Origin: Chloroflexota bacterium
GTDB taxonomy: Bacteria > Chloroflexota > Anaerolineae > UBA4142
DNA length: 39,740 nt
Direction of reading: 5' to 3'
NCBI GenBank assembly: GCA_023489485.1
Contig: JAMDCU010000041.1
Coordinates: 1 to 39,740 of the forward strand
Shown here one piece after another: positions 7,965-15,619 of this stretch. Under the pieces are notes generated by a model, which ran no database searches, was not told the origin of the DNA, and worked only from the letters and a program-made list of their open reading frames with translations. Every line of letters starts with the position of its first letter. Positions within the stretch are counted from its first letter, which is position 1. The translations under genes and the position numbers were made by a program.

Positions 7965-10379
7965 TTGCTTTGGGGCGACTTGGAACGAATGCTCGTGAAC
8001 GAGCAGAAAAAATATGATGATCGTCTGGTCATAGGCGGGTTGGAGAAATACTTTCGCAACTGGGCGGCTGACCAGATCGCTGAACGGGGGGAGCAGGCGG
8101 CGCCGCGCGTCAATGAGATTGCCCAATTGCTGACTGGATATGCAACCGCAGACAAGCGCGCGCGCCGTCAAATGATCGAGCAGGCGGTCGCCATCTTGAA
8201 GCAGGGTCCGCCCAGCCGAGTGGCACCCCCACCGGGATGCGCGCCAGCCGATGCAGAACCGCTGGAAGATCTTGAGGAGGATGAGGAAGGTCCACCACCC
8301 AAGATCCAGCTGCAGGGAGAAGCGAACTACCAGGTGGACGCGAGCGTCATGCGTCTTCAGAATGTCGGTCCTGCATTCGCCAAAAAGCTGCAGAGGCTGG
8401 GGATTTATACCGTCAAAGACCTGCTCTATCATTTCCCGCGGCGCTATGACGATTTCAGTCACCTCAAGACGGTCAGCCAATTGATGTACAATGATGAGGT
8501 GACGCTGCTGCTCACGGTGTGCGAGGCCAAAACCCGCGAGACCCATCGCGGCATGAAGGTCACGAGCGTTCTCTTGTCGGACCCGTCGGGCGTCATCCAG
8601 GCGACCTTTTTCAACCAGCCTTACCTTCAGCAGCAGTTCAAACCAGGGCGGCGAATTGTCGTCAGCGGACGCGTCGATCAAGACCTGGGGAGGCTGGCTT
8701 TCAAACACCCCGAGTGGGAGCCGTTCAACAAAGAGCTGCTGCACACGGCCCGTATTGTTCCGGTCTATCCCCTCACGGAAGGTCTCTCGAATCGCTGGCT
8801 TCGGCGTCTGATCTATAGCGTCGTCGAGTTTTGGGCACCCCGACTCAACGACCCGCTGCCCGTTGCGCTCCGCGAGCGCGAACAGCTCCCCGATCTGACC
8901 ACGGCTCTGCGTGAGGTGCACTTTCCATCTTCGGTGGAAAAGATGCAGGCAGGGCGGCGGCGTCTGGCTTTCGAAGAATTTCTGAAGGTTCAACTGGGTG
9001 TGCTGCAGCAGAGGCGCAAGTGGAGGGAAAAGCCTGGGCGCGCCCTCCAGGTAGACTCTGCTCTTCTGTCAGGTTTTATCAAGACATTGCCTTTTGCGCT
9101 CACACCTGCGCAAGAGCGCACACTCAAAGAAATCCTTGGCGACATCCAGCAGCATGAGCCGATGAGCCGCCTCCTCCAGGGAGATGTCGGATCCGGGAAG
9201 ACGGTCGTGGCGGCCGCCGCCATGCTAGTGGCGGTCGCAAACGGCGCACAGGCAGCCCTGCTCGCGCCGACCGAGATCCTTGCCGAACAGCACTATCACA
9301 CACTGCTCACCTTGTACCGCGAGACCTGCCCCGCGCCGCGCATTCGCTTACTGACGGGAAGCCTAAAGAACCGCGACAAGGAAGATATTCGCGGAGAACT
9401 CGCGCGGGGGGATGTGGACATCGCCGTGGGGACCCATGCGCTCATCCAGTCGAATGTCGAATTCAAGGACTTGGCGCTTGGGATCATCGATGAGCAGCAC
9501 CGGTTCGGCGTGGAGCAACGCGGCACGATCCGCTCGAAAGGATATAATCCTCATATTCTCGTCATGAGCGCGACGCCCATCCCACGCACGCTTGCCCTAA
9601 CGATCTATGGCGATCTCGACATCTCTGTCATCGACGAAATGCCGCCCGGACGGATGGAGATAAAGACTTGGTGGATGGAGCCCAAGGAGCGAGAGAGGGG
9701 GTACCGTTTCATACGCGGTCGAGTTGAAAAAGGGGAACAGGCTTTTGTCATCTGCCCTCTGATTGAAGAGTCGGAAGTCATCGACGCCAAGGCGGCCGTT
9801 GAGGAGTATGAAAGGCTGTCAAAGGCCATATTCCCGGATTTGCGCATTGGGCTGATTCACGGTAAACTGCGCCAAGGCGAAAAAGACGAGACGATGAACG
9901 CTTTTCGCGATCATCGGATAGACATCCTTGTGGCGACCTCCGTCGTGGAAGTGGGCATTGACGTTCCGAACGCCACGGTGATGTTGGTTGAGGGCGCCGA
10001 TCGATTCGGGTTGGCCCAATTGCACCAATTTCGCGGTCGCATCGGCCGCGGCTCTCTTCCTTCCTACTGCCTGCTTCTGGCCGATAAATCAGGGGCTTCG
10101 AGCGACGTGCGCCTCACGGTCATTCAGACATGTCAGGACGGGTTTCAGCTGGCGGAGGAGGATCTCAAGCTGAGAGGGCCCGGCGAGTTTTTTGGGACGC
10201 GCCAGTCCGGAGTGCCCGAGCTCAAGATTGCCAAGCTGAGCGATGTCAAGTTTCTGGAGGAGGCTCGACGGGTGGCGCAAGAGTTGTTCCAGATCGATCC
10301 GGACCTGGCAAAACCCGAGCACAAGCTGCTTGCGCAAGAGGTGGGCGAGTTCTGGAAAGGTAAAGGAGAGCTGAGTTGA
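7965..10379 (+). CDS. recG: ATP-dependent DNA helicase RecG
   Basis: An 804-residue superfamily 2 helicase that remodels stalled replication forks and Holliday junctions. An N-terminal extension of about 125 residues precedes the wedge domain, which begins at VMRLQNVGPAFAKKLQRLGI and includes DLLYHFPRRYDDFS. The helicase motifs are complete: LLQGDVGSGKT (near 405-415), LLAPTEILAEQH, DEQHRFGVEQ (from 509), MSATPIPRTLA, and ATSVVEVGIDVPNA with QFRGRIGRG. The start is TTG with GAGGGG seven bases upstream. The longer N-terminal extension is known from RecG of some non-proteobacterial lineages. The stop overlaps the coaD start by four bases. Confidence 0.97.
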   Translation: MLWGDLERMLVNEQKKYDDRLVIGGLEKYFRNWAADQIAERGEQAAPRVNEIAQLLTGYATADKRARRQMIEQAVAILKQGPPSRVAPPPGCAPADAEPLEDLEEDEEGPPPKIQLQGEANYQVDASVMRLQNVGPAFAKKLQRLGIYTVKDLLYHFPRRYDDFSHLKTVSQLMYNDEVTLLLTVCEAKTRETHRGMKVTSVLLSDPSGVIQATFFNQPYLQQQFKPGRRIVVSGRVDQDLGRLAFKHPEWEPFNKELLHTARIVPVYPLTEGLSNRWLRRLIYSVVEFWAPRLNDPLPVALREREQLPDLTTALREVHFPSSVEKMQAGRRRLAFEEFLKVQLGVLQQRRKWREKPGRALQVDSALLSGFIKTLPFALTPAQERTLKEILGDIQQHEPMSRLLQGDVGSGKTVVAAAAMLVAVANGAQAALLAPTEILAEQHYHTLLTLYRETCPAPRIRLLTGSLKNRDKEDIRGELARGDVDIAVGTHALIQSNVEFKDLALGIIDEQHRFGVEQRGTIRSKGYNPHILVMSATPIPRTLALTIYGDLDISVIDEMPPGRMEIKTWWMEPKERERGYRFIRGRVEKGEQAFVICPLIEESEVIDAKAAVEEYERLSKAIFPDLRIGLIHGKLRQGEKDETMNAFRDHRIDILVATSVVEVGIDVPNATVMLVEGADRFGLAQLHQFRGRIGRGSLPSYCLLLADKSGASSDVRLTVIQTCQDGFQLAEEDLKLRGPGEFFGTRQSGVPELKIAKLSDVKFLEEARRVAQELFQIDPDLAKPEHKLLAQEVGEFWKGKGELS

Positions 10380-10903
10380 CGGTTGCCATCTATCCTGGTT
10401 CGTTCGACCCCATCCATTACGGGCACATTGATATCGCCAAGCGCGCCGCGCAGTTGTTTGATAAACTGATTTGGGCCGTCTATGCGCGTCCGCTAAAGGA
10501 CATCATGTTTAGCACGGAGGAACGGCTTGCCTTCATGCGCGAGGCCGCCAAGGATACGCCGAATATCCTCGTGATGCCGTATGGTGGGTTGACCGTGGAG
10601 TTCGCACGGCAGCAGGGCGCCAAAGTCATCGTGCGAGGATTACGCGTCACTTACGATTTCGAGATCGAGTACCAGACCGCGCTGGCGAACCGACAATTGG
10701 CCGAAGATATTGAGACTGTTTGCCTGATGACATCGCTCAAGTATGCTTTTCTCAGCTCTTCGACCCTCAAAGAAGTGGCTTTCGCCGGCGGCCAGGTAGC
10801 AGAGATTGTTCCACCGTACGTCGAAGTCGCCCTGCGCAAACGACTTGCTCAATTGCAAGATGATCCGGGCGACAAGGTTAAGGTGATATCGCTCCTCGAG
10901 TAG
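10376..10903 (+). CDS. coaD: Phosphopantetheine adenylyltransferase
   Basis: A 175-residue nucleotidyltransferase that joins AMP from ATP to 4'-phosphopantetheine, the penultimate step of CoA synthesis. PGSFDPIHYGHIDI carries the HxGH-type site (H14-Y-G-H17). PYGGLTVEFARQQGAKVIVRGLR (in part) and LTSLKY-equivalent MTSLKYAFLSSSTLKEVA carry the substrate and ISSTxxR-type segments, with Lys where many have Arg. The TTG start overlaps the recG stop (TTGA) and has GGAG upstream in recG. The protein is about 10-15 residues longer at the C-terminus than E. coli CoaD. Confidence 0.95.
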   Translation: MTVAIYPGSFDPIHYGHIDIAKRAAQLFDKLIWAVYARPLKDIMFSTEERLAFMREAAKDTPNILVMPYGGLTVEFARQQGAKVIVRGLRVTYDFEIEYQTALANRQLAEDIETVCLMTSLKYAFLSSSTLKEVAFAGGQVAEIVPPYVEVALRKRLAQLQDDPGDKVKVISLLE

Positions 10904-10956
10904 AAAGCGCCTAGGCACTCGCCGAGCCAAAGCGCTCCAATTCCACTTGAAAGGGG

Positions 10957-11478
10957 ATGATTGCCATCGACATTCTCTATCTGGTCGATCGTCTGGAAGC
11001 ACTGCTCAGCAAGGGTTGGCGCGTCCCCATGACTTCCAAGACCATGATCAGTGAGGACGAGTTCCTCGACATCGTTGACCAAATGCGAATCGCGATCCCA
11101 GAGGAGATCAAGGCGGCCAAAAAGCTCCAGCAAGAACGTGAGCGAATGCTGGCCCAGGCACAGGAAGAGGCAAATCGTCTGCTCGCGATGGCGAAGGAAG
11201 ACGCCTCGCACCTGGTGGATGAGAACGCCATCGTCAGGTCTGCCCAAGAGAGAGCAATCCAGATCGAATCCAAAGCTCGGTCCGAGGCACTGACCTCTCA
11301 AGAAGAGGCCGATGCATATGCTGCTCAAGTGCTAGCCCAGCTCGAGGCGCGATTGGCACAGGTGGGACAACAACTTCAGGGACTCCAGGACCAAGTCTCG
11401 AATGGGCTCGAGCTACTCACTCAGCGGCACAGCGAACCCGAAGAGGAACCCGCACCGGTACAAGAGGATCTTTCTTGA
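10957..11478 (+). CDS. Coiled-coil protein of unknown function
   Basis: A 173-residue acidic, Glu/Gln/Ala-rich protein. After IDILYLVDRLEALLSKGWRVP and a conserved-looking block SEDEFLDIVDQMRIAIPEEI, a long helix (about residues 52-150) has heptad-like spacing and resembles the coiled coils of V/F-type ATPase stator subunits and DivIVA-like proteins. The tail is Glu/Pro-rich. There are no membrane segments. Similar proteins, as I recall, sit between coaD and the yceD gene in Chloroflexota; the function is unknown. The ATG at 10957 has AAGGGG almost touching it, so the exact start is doubtful. Confidence 0.75.
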   Translation: MIAIDILYLVDRLEALLSKGWRVPMTSKTMISEDEFLDIVDQMRIAIPEEIKAAKKLQQERERMLAQAQEEANRLLAMAKEDASHLVDENAIVRSAQERAIQIESKARSEALTSQEEADAYAAQVLAQLEARLAQVGQQLQGLQDQVSNGLELLTQRHSEPEEEPAPVQEDLS

Positions 11479-11503
11479 CAGCCCAGCATGACTCGCTTAT
11501 AAT
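11475..11503 (+). promoter_or_regulatory. Full-consensus sigma70 promoter for yceD-rpmF
   Basis: TTGACA (11475-11480) and TATAAT (11498-11503) are separated by exactly 17 bases, matching the housekeeping consensus at all 12 positions. The -35 box overlaps the stop codon of the coiled-coil gene. Strong constitutive transcription of the ribosomal protein gene rpmF would explain it. Confidence 0.9.
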
Positions 11504-11537
11504 TGATATATTGTGCGTTTGAAAGCGAGTGATTGTC

Positions 11538-12062
11538 ATGCGATACAATGTTTCCCAATTGCTGAAAGAGCAATCGGGCGGGATGCGAGAGTACTCTCTT
11601 CATGAGGAAATCGGCCAGATCGATCCTGATATTGTGGCGTTAACAACTCTGGATGGGGACGTCCGGTTCATTCGGACGGCAGACGGAATTCTTGTTCTTG
11701 GCAAGCTACACACCTCAGTCGAACTCATGTGCTCGCGCTGCTTGGAGCGCTTTTCTTTGCCAGTCCAAGTTGCTTTGGAGGAAGAGTTCCTTCCATCCAT
11801 AGATATCTTAACGGGGGCGAGCCTGCCGGTTCTGCCGGATCAGGAGCAGGCGACTATGATTGACGCCCATCACATTTTGGATTTGACCGAGGTGGTGCGC
11901 CAGAATATCTTGCTTGCCATCCCGCCTTCGCCCGTTTGCCGTTCCAAATGTGCAGGGCTATGTCCCCATTGCGGAAAGAATTGGAACGAGGGCCCCTGTG
12001 AATGCAAAGAAGACAACATTGACCCTCGTATGCAAGTGCTGAAACAACTGCTGGATCAATGA
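11538..12062 (+). CDS. yceD: YceD family protein (DUF177)
   Basis: A 174-residue protein of the YceD/DUF177 family, which in many bacteria precedes rpmF and is linked to 23S rRNA accumulation. LMCSRCLERFSLPVQVALEEEF is the family core (given in part: CSRCLERF), and the C-terminus has a cysteine-rich segment CRSKCAGLCPHCGKNWN followed by CECKED, which could bind zinc. I place the start at the ATG at 11538 (MRYNVSQLL); a GTG at 11529 would add three residues. It lies 19 bases upstream of rpmF. Confidence 0.9.
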   Translation: MRYNVSQLLKEQSGGMREYSLHEEIGQIDPDIVALTTLDGDVRFIRTADGILVLGKLHTSVELMCSRCLERFSLPVQVALEEEFLPSIDILTGASLPVLPDQEQATMIDAHHILDLTEVVRQNILLAIPPSPVCRSKCAGLCPHCGKNWNEGPCECKEDNIDPRMQVLKQLLDQ

Positions 12063-12081
12063 AAGGAACCCTTTTTAAAGA

Positions 12082-12285
12082 ATGCCACCTCTACCAAAGC
12101 GAAAGCTGTCTAAAGGGCGACGAGATCGCCGGCGCAGTCATTTGGCCTTAGGAGCTGCCAACCTGGTCCCGTGCCCGAACTGTCACAAGTTGCGCGCACC
12201 GCATCATGTATGCCCTTACTGCGGACATTACCAAGGCGAAGAGATCTTTACCGTTGAGCAAAAGCCTGCCTCGCACAAGACCTAG
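12082..12285 (+). CDS. rpmF: 50S ribosomal protein bL32
   Basis: A 67-residue basic protein with the L32 start PPLPKRKLSKGRRDRRRSH and a zinc ribbon (CPNCHKLRAPHHVCPYCGHY). The initiator ATG has GAAAGGAA upstream. Together with yceD it forms the classic yceD-rpmF pair that leads into fatty-acid genes in many bacteria; fabD follows here after a terminator. Confidence 0.96.
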   Translation: MPPLPKRKLSKGRRDRRRSHLALGAANLVPCPNCHKLRAPHHVCPYCGHYQGEEIFTVEQKPASHKT

Positions 12286-12329
12286 GGGTGGGGCAGAGGG
12301 CAAAGTAGGGATTGACGATGCATGGTCAT

Positions 12330-12379
12330 AAAGGCCTGGCCGAGTCTCGCGTGAGCGCGGCGCGCCAGGCCTTTGTTTG
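12330..12379 (+). terminator. Rho-independent terminator after rpmF
   Basis: AAAGGCCTGGC (12330-12340) pairs perfectly with GCCAGGCCTTT (12364-12374); the interior is GC-rich and can extend the fold. TTTGTTTG overlaps and follows the right arm. It separates yceD-rpmF from fabD. No clear promoter for fabD is visible in the 45 bases that follow, so read-through may feed fabD. Confidence 0.8.
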
Positions 12380-12423
12380 CGACCAGACCAAGTGAACGAC
12401 GATACCGTCTGCTCGGGGGCTGC

Positions 12424-13356
12424 GTGAACAGGGCGTTTATCTTTCCGGGGCAAGCTTCTCAGTATGTGGGAATGGGGCGAGACCTCGTATCTGAGTTCCC
12501 AGAGGCGCGCGAGACGTTTGATCAAGCCGATGGCGTGCTTGGTTTTCCGCTTTCCAAGCTTTGTTTCGAGGGTCCTGAAGCAATCCTGACTGACACGATC
12601 AACACTCAACCGGCGCTGCTCACACACAGCATCGCGTCATTGCGAGTCTTCCAATCTCACTCCCCGGAGCAAAGGCCCGCTTTTGTCGCCGGGCATTCAA
12701 TGGGCGAATTCGCAGCACTGGTTGCGGCCGGCGCCGTCGAATTTCCCGATGCGCTGATCCTGATCCGCGAACGGGGACGCGTCATGAAATCAGCCGGCCA
12801 GAGGATGCCCGGGATGATGGCCGCGGTGTTGGGAATGGACGACCAAGCCCTCGAGGAAATCTGTTTGTCCGCTGGTGTCCAGATTGCGAACTATAATGCT
12901 CCGGGTCAAATCGTGATCTCGGGTCCGAAGGAAGGAATGGAGCAAGCCATTGCTCTGACCAAGAGCCGCGGCGCCAAGCGAACGGTTCCTCTCGCGGTCA
13001 GCATCGCCGCCCATTCCATATGCATGGAATCAGGCGTTGCCGAGTTCGCCGGCGCCGTTGCCCGTACACCGGTCCGCACCCCCACCGTGCCGGTCGTTTC
13101 TAACGTGACTGCCCGTCCTCTACATACGGTCGAGGAAATTCGTCAAGAGCTGGTCGCTCAGCTAACCTCCTCGGTGCAGTGGGTCCGCTCGATCGAGTAT
13201 ATGATCGAGCAAGGTGTTGCGCAATTCGTCGAACTAGGCCCTAAAGATGTGCTCGCCGGTTTGGTCCGGCGCATCAACAAGCAAGTCCGAGCGATCAGCG
13301 TCGGCGATGTCGCGAGCGTCAAAGCGTTTGCAGGCCCTTTGAGCGGAGGAGCCTAG
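12424..13356 (+). CDS. fabD: Malonyl-CoA:ACP transacylase FabD
   Basis: A 310-residue acyltransferase that loads malonyl groups onto acyl carrier protein for type II fatty-acid synthesis. It starts NRAFIFPGQASQYVGMGRDL; the nucleophile is S92 in GHSMGEF (Met replaces the usual Leu), and the catalytic His is probably H197 in SIAAHSICM. QIVISGPKEGME and VVSNVTARP are typical later segments. The GTG at 12424 with GGGGG four bases upstream is chosen; an earlier in-frame start would lie inside the terminator. fabG follows three bases later. fabH, acpP and fabF are not in this window. Confidence 0.95.
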   Translation: MNRAFIFPGQASQYVGMGRDLVSEFPEARETFDQADGVLGFPLSKLCFEGPEAILTDTINTQPALLTHSIASLRVFQSHSPEQRPAFVAGHSMGEFAALVAAGAVEFPDALILIRERGRVMKSAGQRMPGMMAAVLGMDDQALEEICLSAGVQIANYNAPGQIVISGPKEGMEQAIALTKSRGAKRTVPLAVSIAAHSICMESGVAEFAGAVARTPVRTPTVPVVSNVTARPLHTVEEIRQELVAQLTSSVQWVRSIEYMIEQGVAQFVELGPKDVLAGLVRRINKQVRAISVGDVASVKAFAGPLSGGA

Positions 13357-13359
13357 CCC

Positions 13360-14103
13360 ATGACCAGCTTTTCGGGAAAGGTTGCACTCGTGACGGGCGG
13401 ATCCCGGGGAATCGGACAGGCCATTTGCCTCAGGCTTTCATCTCTGGGCGCGCGCGTGGTCGTCAACTACCAAAAGAGTGCCCAAGCGGCGGAAGAGACG
13501 GTCGCGACCATCAAGCGGGGCGGCGGCGAGGCTGTTGCCGTACAGGGGGATGTGTCCCAGCTTCTAGATGCGCAGCACATCGTCAAAGCGACCACGGAAC
13601 TGTTTGGCCGGCTCGACGTGTTGGTGAACAATGCGGGGACCACGCGCGACAACTTGCTCGCCTTGATGAAAGAAGAGGATTTTGACCTCGTCATCCGGAA
13701 TGATCTGAAGAGCGTGTTCAATATGAGTAAAGCGGCTTTGCGGCCCATGATGCGGCAAAAGTACGGCCGCATCGTGAACATTACTTCGATTGCCGGGATG
13801 GTTGGGAATCCAGGCCAGACCAATTACTCGGCCGCCAAGGCAGGAATCATCGGCTTTACGAAATCGATGGCGAAAGAATACGGAGCTAAGAATATAACGG
13901 TGAACGCCGTTGCTCCCGGTTTTGTCCCGACCGATCTCACGAATTCGCTTCCACAGGAGATCAAGGATGGCCTGGTGAGGCTTACTGCGCTTGGCCGAAT
14001 GGGGACGCCTGAGGACGTGGCGGGTGCCGTCGCGTTTCTCGCTTCCGATGAGGCGAGCTATATCACGGGCCAGGTGCTGGCCGTGGACGGAGGCCTAACG
14101 TGA
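13360..14103 (+). CDS. fabG: 3-oxoacyl-ACP reductase FabG
   Basis: A 247-residue short-chain dehydrogenase that reduces 3-ketoacyl-ACP with NADPH. The cofactor loop is TGGSRGIG (12-19), NNAG is at 90-93, and the catalytic residues are N114, S143, Y156 and K160 (NITSIAGMVGNPGQTNYSAAK region). It ends YITGQVLAVDGGL as FabG proteins do. It lies directly after fabD, and its last bases overlap the start of the next gene (GTGA), so the three are cotranslated. Confidence 0.94.
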   Translation: MTSFSGKVALVTGGSRGIGQAICLRLSSLGARVVVNYQKSAQAAEETVATIKRGGGEAVAVQGDVSQLLDAQHIVKATTELFGRLDVLVNNAGTTRDNLLALMKEEDFDLVIRNDLKSVFNMSKAALRPMMRQKYGRIVNITSIAGMVGNPGQTNYSAAKAGIIGFTKSMAKEYGAKNITVNAVAPGFVPTDLTNSLPQEIKDGLVRLTALGRMGTPEDVAGAVAFLASDEASYITGQVLAVDGGLT

Positions 14104-14489
14104 CGGGAGAACTGGAATCACCTATGGACGAGAGTTTGGGAAGGGTCACTGTGGCCCCCGAAGTGCTGCTCGCCATTGTGCGAATGACCGCGTTGTCTAG
14201 GCCAGGGGTCGCGCGGCTGTCCGCGTCTCACCCGAGCAGTTTCCAGCGATTGTTTAACGGCAAGGTGGGTGAAGGGATACGAATTGAAATCGAGGATGGG
14301 GCCGTGGTGATTGATTTGCACATTGTCGCCGAGCCCGATGCTCAGATGCTCGAGTTGGGGCAGACGCTTCAACGCGAGGTCAGCCGTGCGATTCATGACG
14401 TCGTCGGCATGCCCGTCAAAGAAATCAATATCCACATCGAGGATGTAATCGACCGCGTGCCTAGCCTTACGGAACCGTCCATTGATTAA
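14100..14489 (+). CDS. Asp23/Gls24 family protein (YqhY-like)
   Basis: A 129-residue paralogue of the protein at 4512: GRVTVAPEVLLAIVRMTALSRPGVARL, the central IRIEIEDGAVVIDLHIVAEP and the closing VKEINIHIEDV (quoted in part) fit the family. In Bacillus subtilis the paralogue YqhY sits next to nusB and the acetyl-CoA carboxylase genes and is linked to their control; here it lies between fabG and nusB. A role in tuning fatty-acid synthesis is therefore a reasonable inference. The GTG start overlaps the fabG stop; a second possible start is the ATG nine codons in. Confidence 0.88.
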   Translation: MTGELESPMDESLGRVTVAPEVLLAIVRMTALSRPGVARLSASHPSSFQRLFNGKVGEGIRIEIEDGAVVIDLHIVAEPDAQMLELGQTLQREVSRAIHDVVGMPVKEINIHIEDVIDRVPSLTEPSID

Positions 14490-14513
14490 TCACAGCGTCG
14501 TGAAGGACAAGAA

Positions 14514-14942
14514 GTGAAAACGAGACGCCAAGCGCGTGCAATCGCATTGCAGGCGCTTTTTGAGATTGACAGCGTCGGTCATGGGAAGGATCAGGTCGTC
14601 CGGCGGCGCATTGAGGAAGAGAGTCTGGCCGAAGAAGGCGCCACTTTTGCTACCGGACTCGTAGAAGGCGTGCTGAGCTACCGTCCGGAGCTGGACAAGA
14701 TTATTAGCCGACATGCCCCCGAGTGGCCTGTCGATCAATTGGCCGTCGTCGACCGCAACATTCTGCGGATCGCGTTGTACGAGCTCTTGCACGTAGACGA
14801 GGTGCCAATCAAGGTAGCAGTCAACGAGGCGGTGGAGCTGGCCAAGACTTTTGGGAGCGATACGGCCCCCCGCTTCGTCAACGGAGTCCTGGGCGCGTTC
14901 CTGACGGAGCATCCCGCCGGCGAGCTTCGCCGGGGGTCTTGA
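14514..14942 (+). CDS. nusB: Transcription antitermination factor NusB
   Basis: A 142-residue all-helical protein that, with NusE (S10), binds boxA RNA and prevents premature termination in rRNA operons. TRRQARAIALQALFEIDS at the start, VDQLAVVDRNILRIALYELL and VPIKVAVNEAVELAKTFG in the second half are the family signatures, followed by FVNGVLGAF. GTG start with AAGGA seven bases upstream. It lies 24 bases after the Asp23-family gene. Confidence 0.95.
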   Translation: MKTRRQARAIALQALFEIDSVGHGKDQVVRRRIEEESLAEEGATFATGLVEGVLSYRPELDKIISRHAPEWPVDQLAVVDRNILRIALYELLHVDEVPIKVAVNEAVELAKTFGSDTAPRFVNGVLGAFLTEHPAGELRRGS

Positions 14943-15004
14943 TCGTTTCAGCAACGGTGGGCCCTCCGGGGACTCGACCATAGGAGCTCTGCGAACGATC
15001 TGCC

Positions 15005-15604
15005 ATGAACGAACTGCAACGTGCGGCACGGGGGCATTTCGAGCGAGGCAACGCGCTCGACGAGAACGGAGATCGAAGCCGAGCCATCGCGGAATGGCTG
15101 GAGGCGGTGCACCTCGATCCGGACCTTGCCGCGGCACATTATAATCTCGGCATCGCTTTTGCGGAGCGGGGGGAAAGCCAAATCGCCGAGGAGCAATTGC
15201 GACTGGCCATTGGCCTTGATCCGTTTGACACAGAGGCGCGCCTTGAACTCGTCAGGAATTACTTGGACGAGGAGCAGACGGAGGCCGCCATTAACCAGCT
15301 TCGCCAGATCCTCAATATCGCACCGGGCGACGGTGAAGCGGCTCGCTTGCTGGCCGAGCTCTATCTCGATCAGGGCAGGGTAGACGAATCCGTGGGCGCG
15401 TTGGAGTCGGGCGGCATGGTAGAGGAAGATGCCGATCTGTGGGTTGAGTTGGGCCGCGTGTATGAGGCAGAACGGCGTTTTGAGGATGCAATCCTCGCTT
15501 ATCGCCGTGCACTTGTTTGTCGGCCGGGGTACACCCCGGCGGAGCAGGGATTGGTTGGTCTGGATGCACCTACAGATGAACCGCCTGCGCCAGATGAAAA
15601 ATAG
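15005..15604 (+). CDS. Tetratricopeptide-repeat protein
   Basis: A 199-residue soluble protein made almost wholly of about five TPR units (roughly residues 6-39, 40-73, 74-107, 108-139 and 141-174), with the usual A/G-Y-A/P spacing, for example AHYNLGIAFAERGESQIAEEQL. No signal peptide or membrane segment. TPRs mediate protein contacts; the partner is unknown. It is 62 bases after nusB and 15 bases before the cpgS-like gene, so the latter may be its functional neighbour. Confidence 0.85.
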   Translation: MNELQRAARGHFERGNALDENGDRSRAIAEWLEAVHLDPDLAAAHYNLGIAFAERGESQIAEEQLRLAIGLDPFDTEARLELVRNYLDEEQTEAAINQLRQILNIAPGDGEAARLLAELYLDQGRVDESVGALESGGMVEEDADLWVELGRVYEAERRFEDAILAYRRALVCRPGYTPAEQGLVGLDAPTDEPPAPDEK

Positions 15605-15619
15605 GCTGGAGTTAGGAAC

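Noticed and set aside
7962-8993. Long open frame on the minus strand opposite recG
   Set aside because: It is the mirror of a well-supported recG frame, has no recognisable motif and is explained by codon structure in GC-rich DNA.
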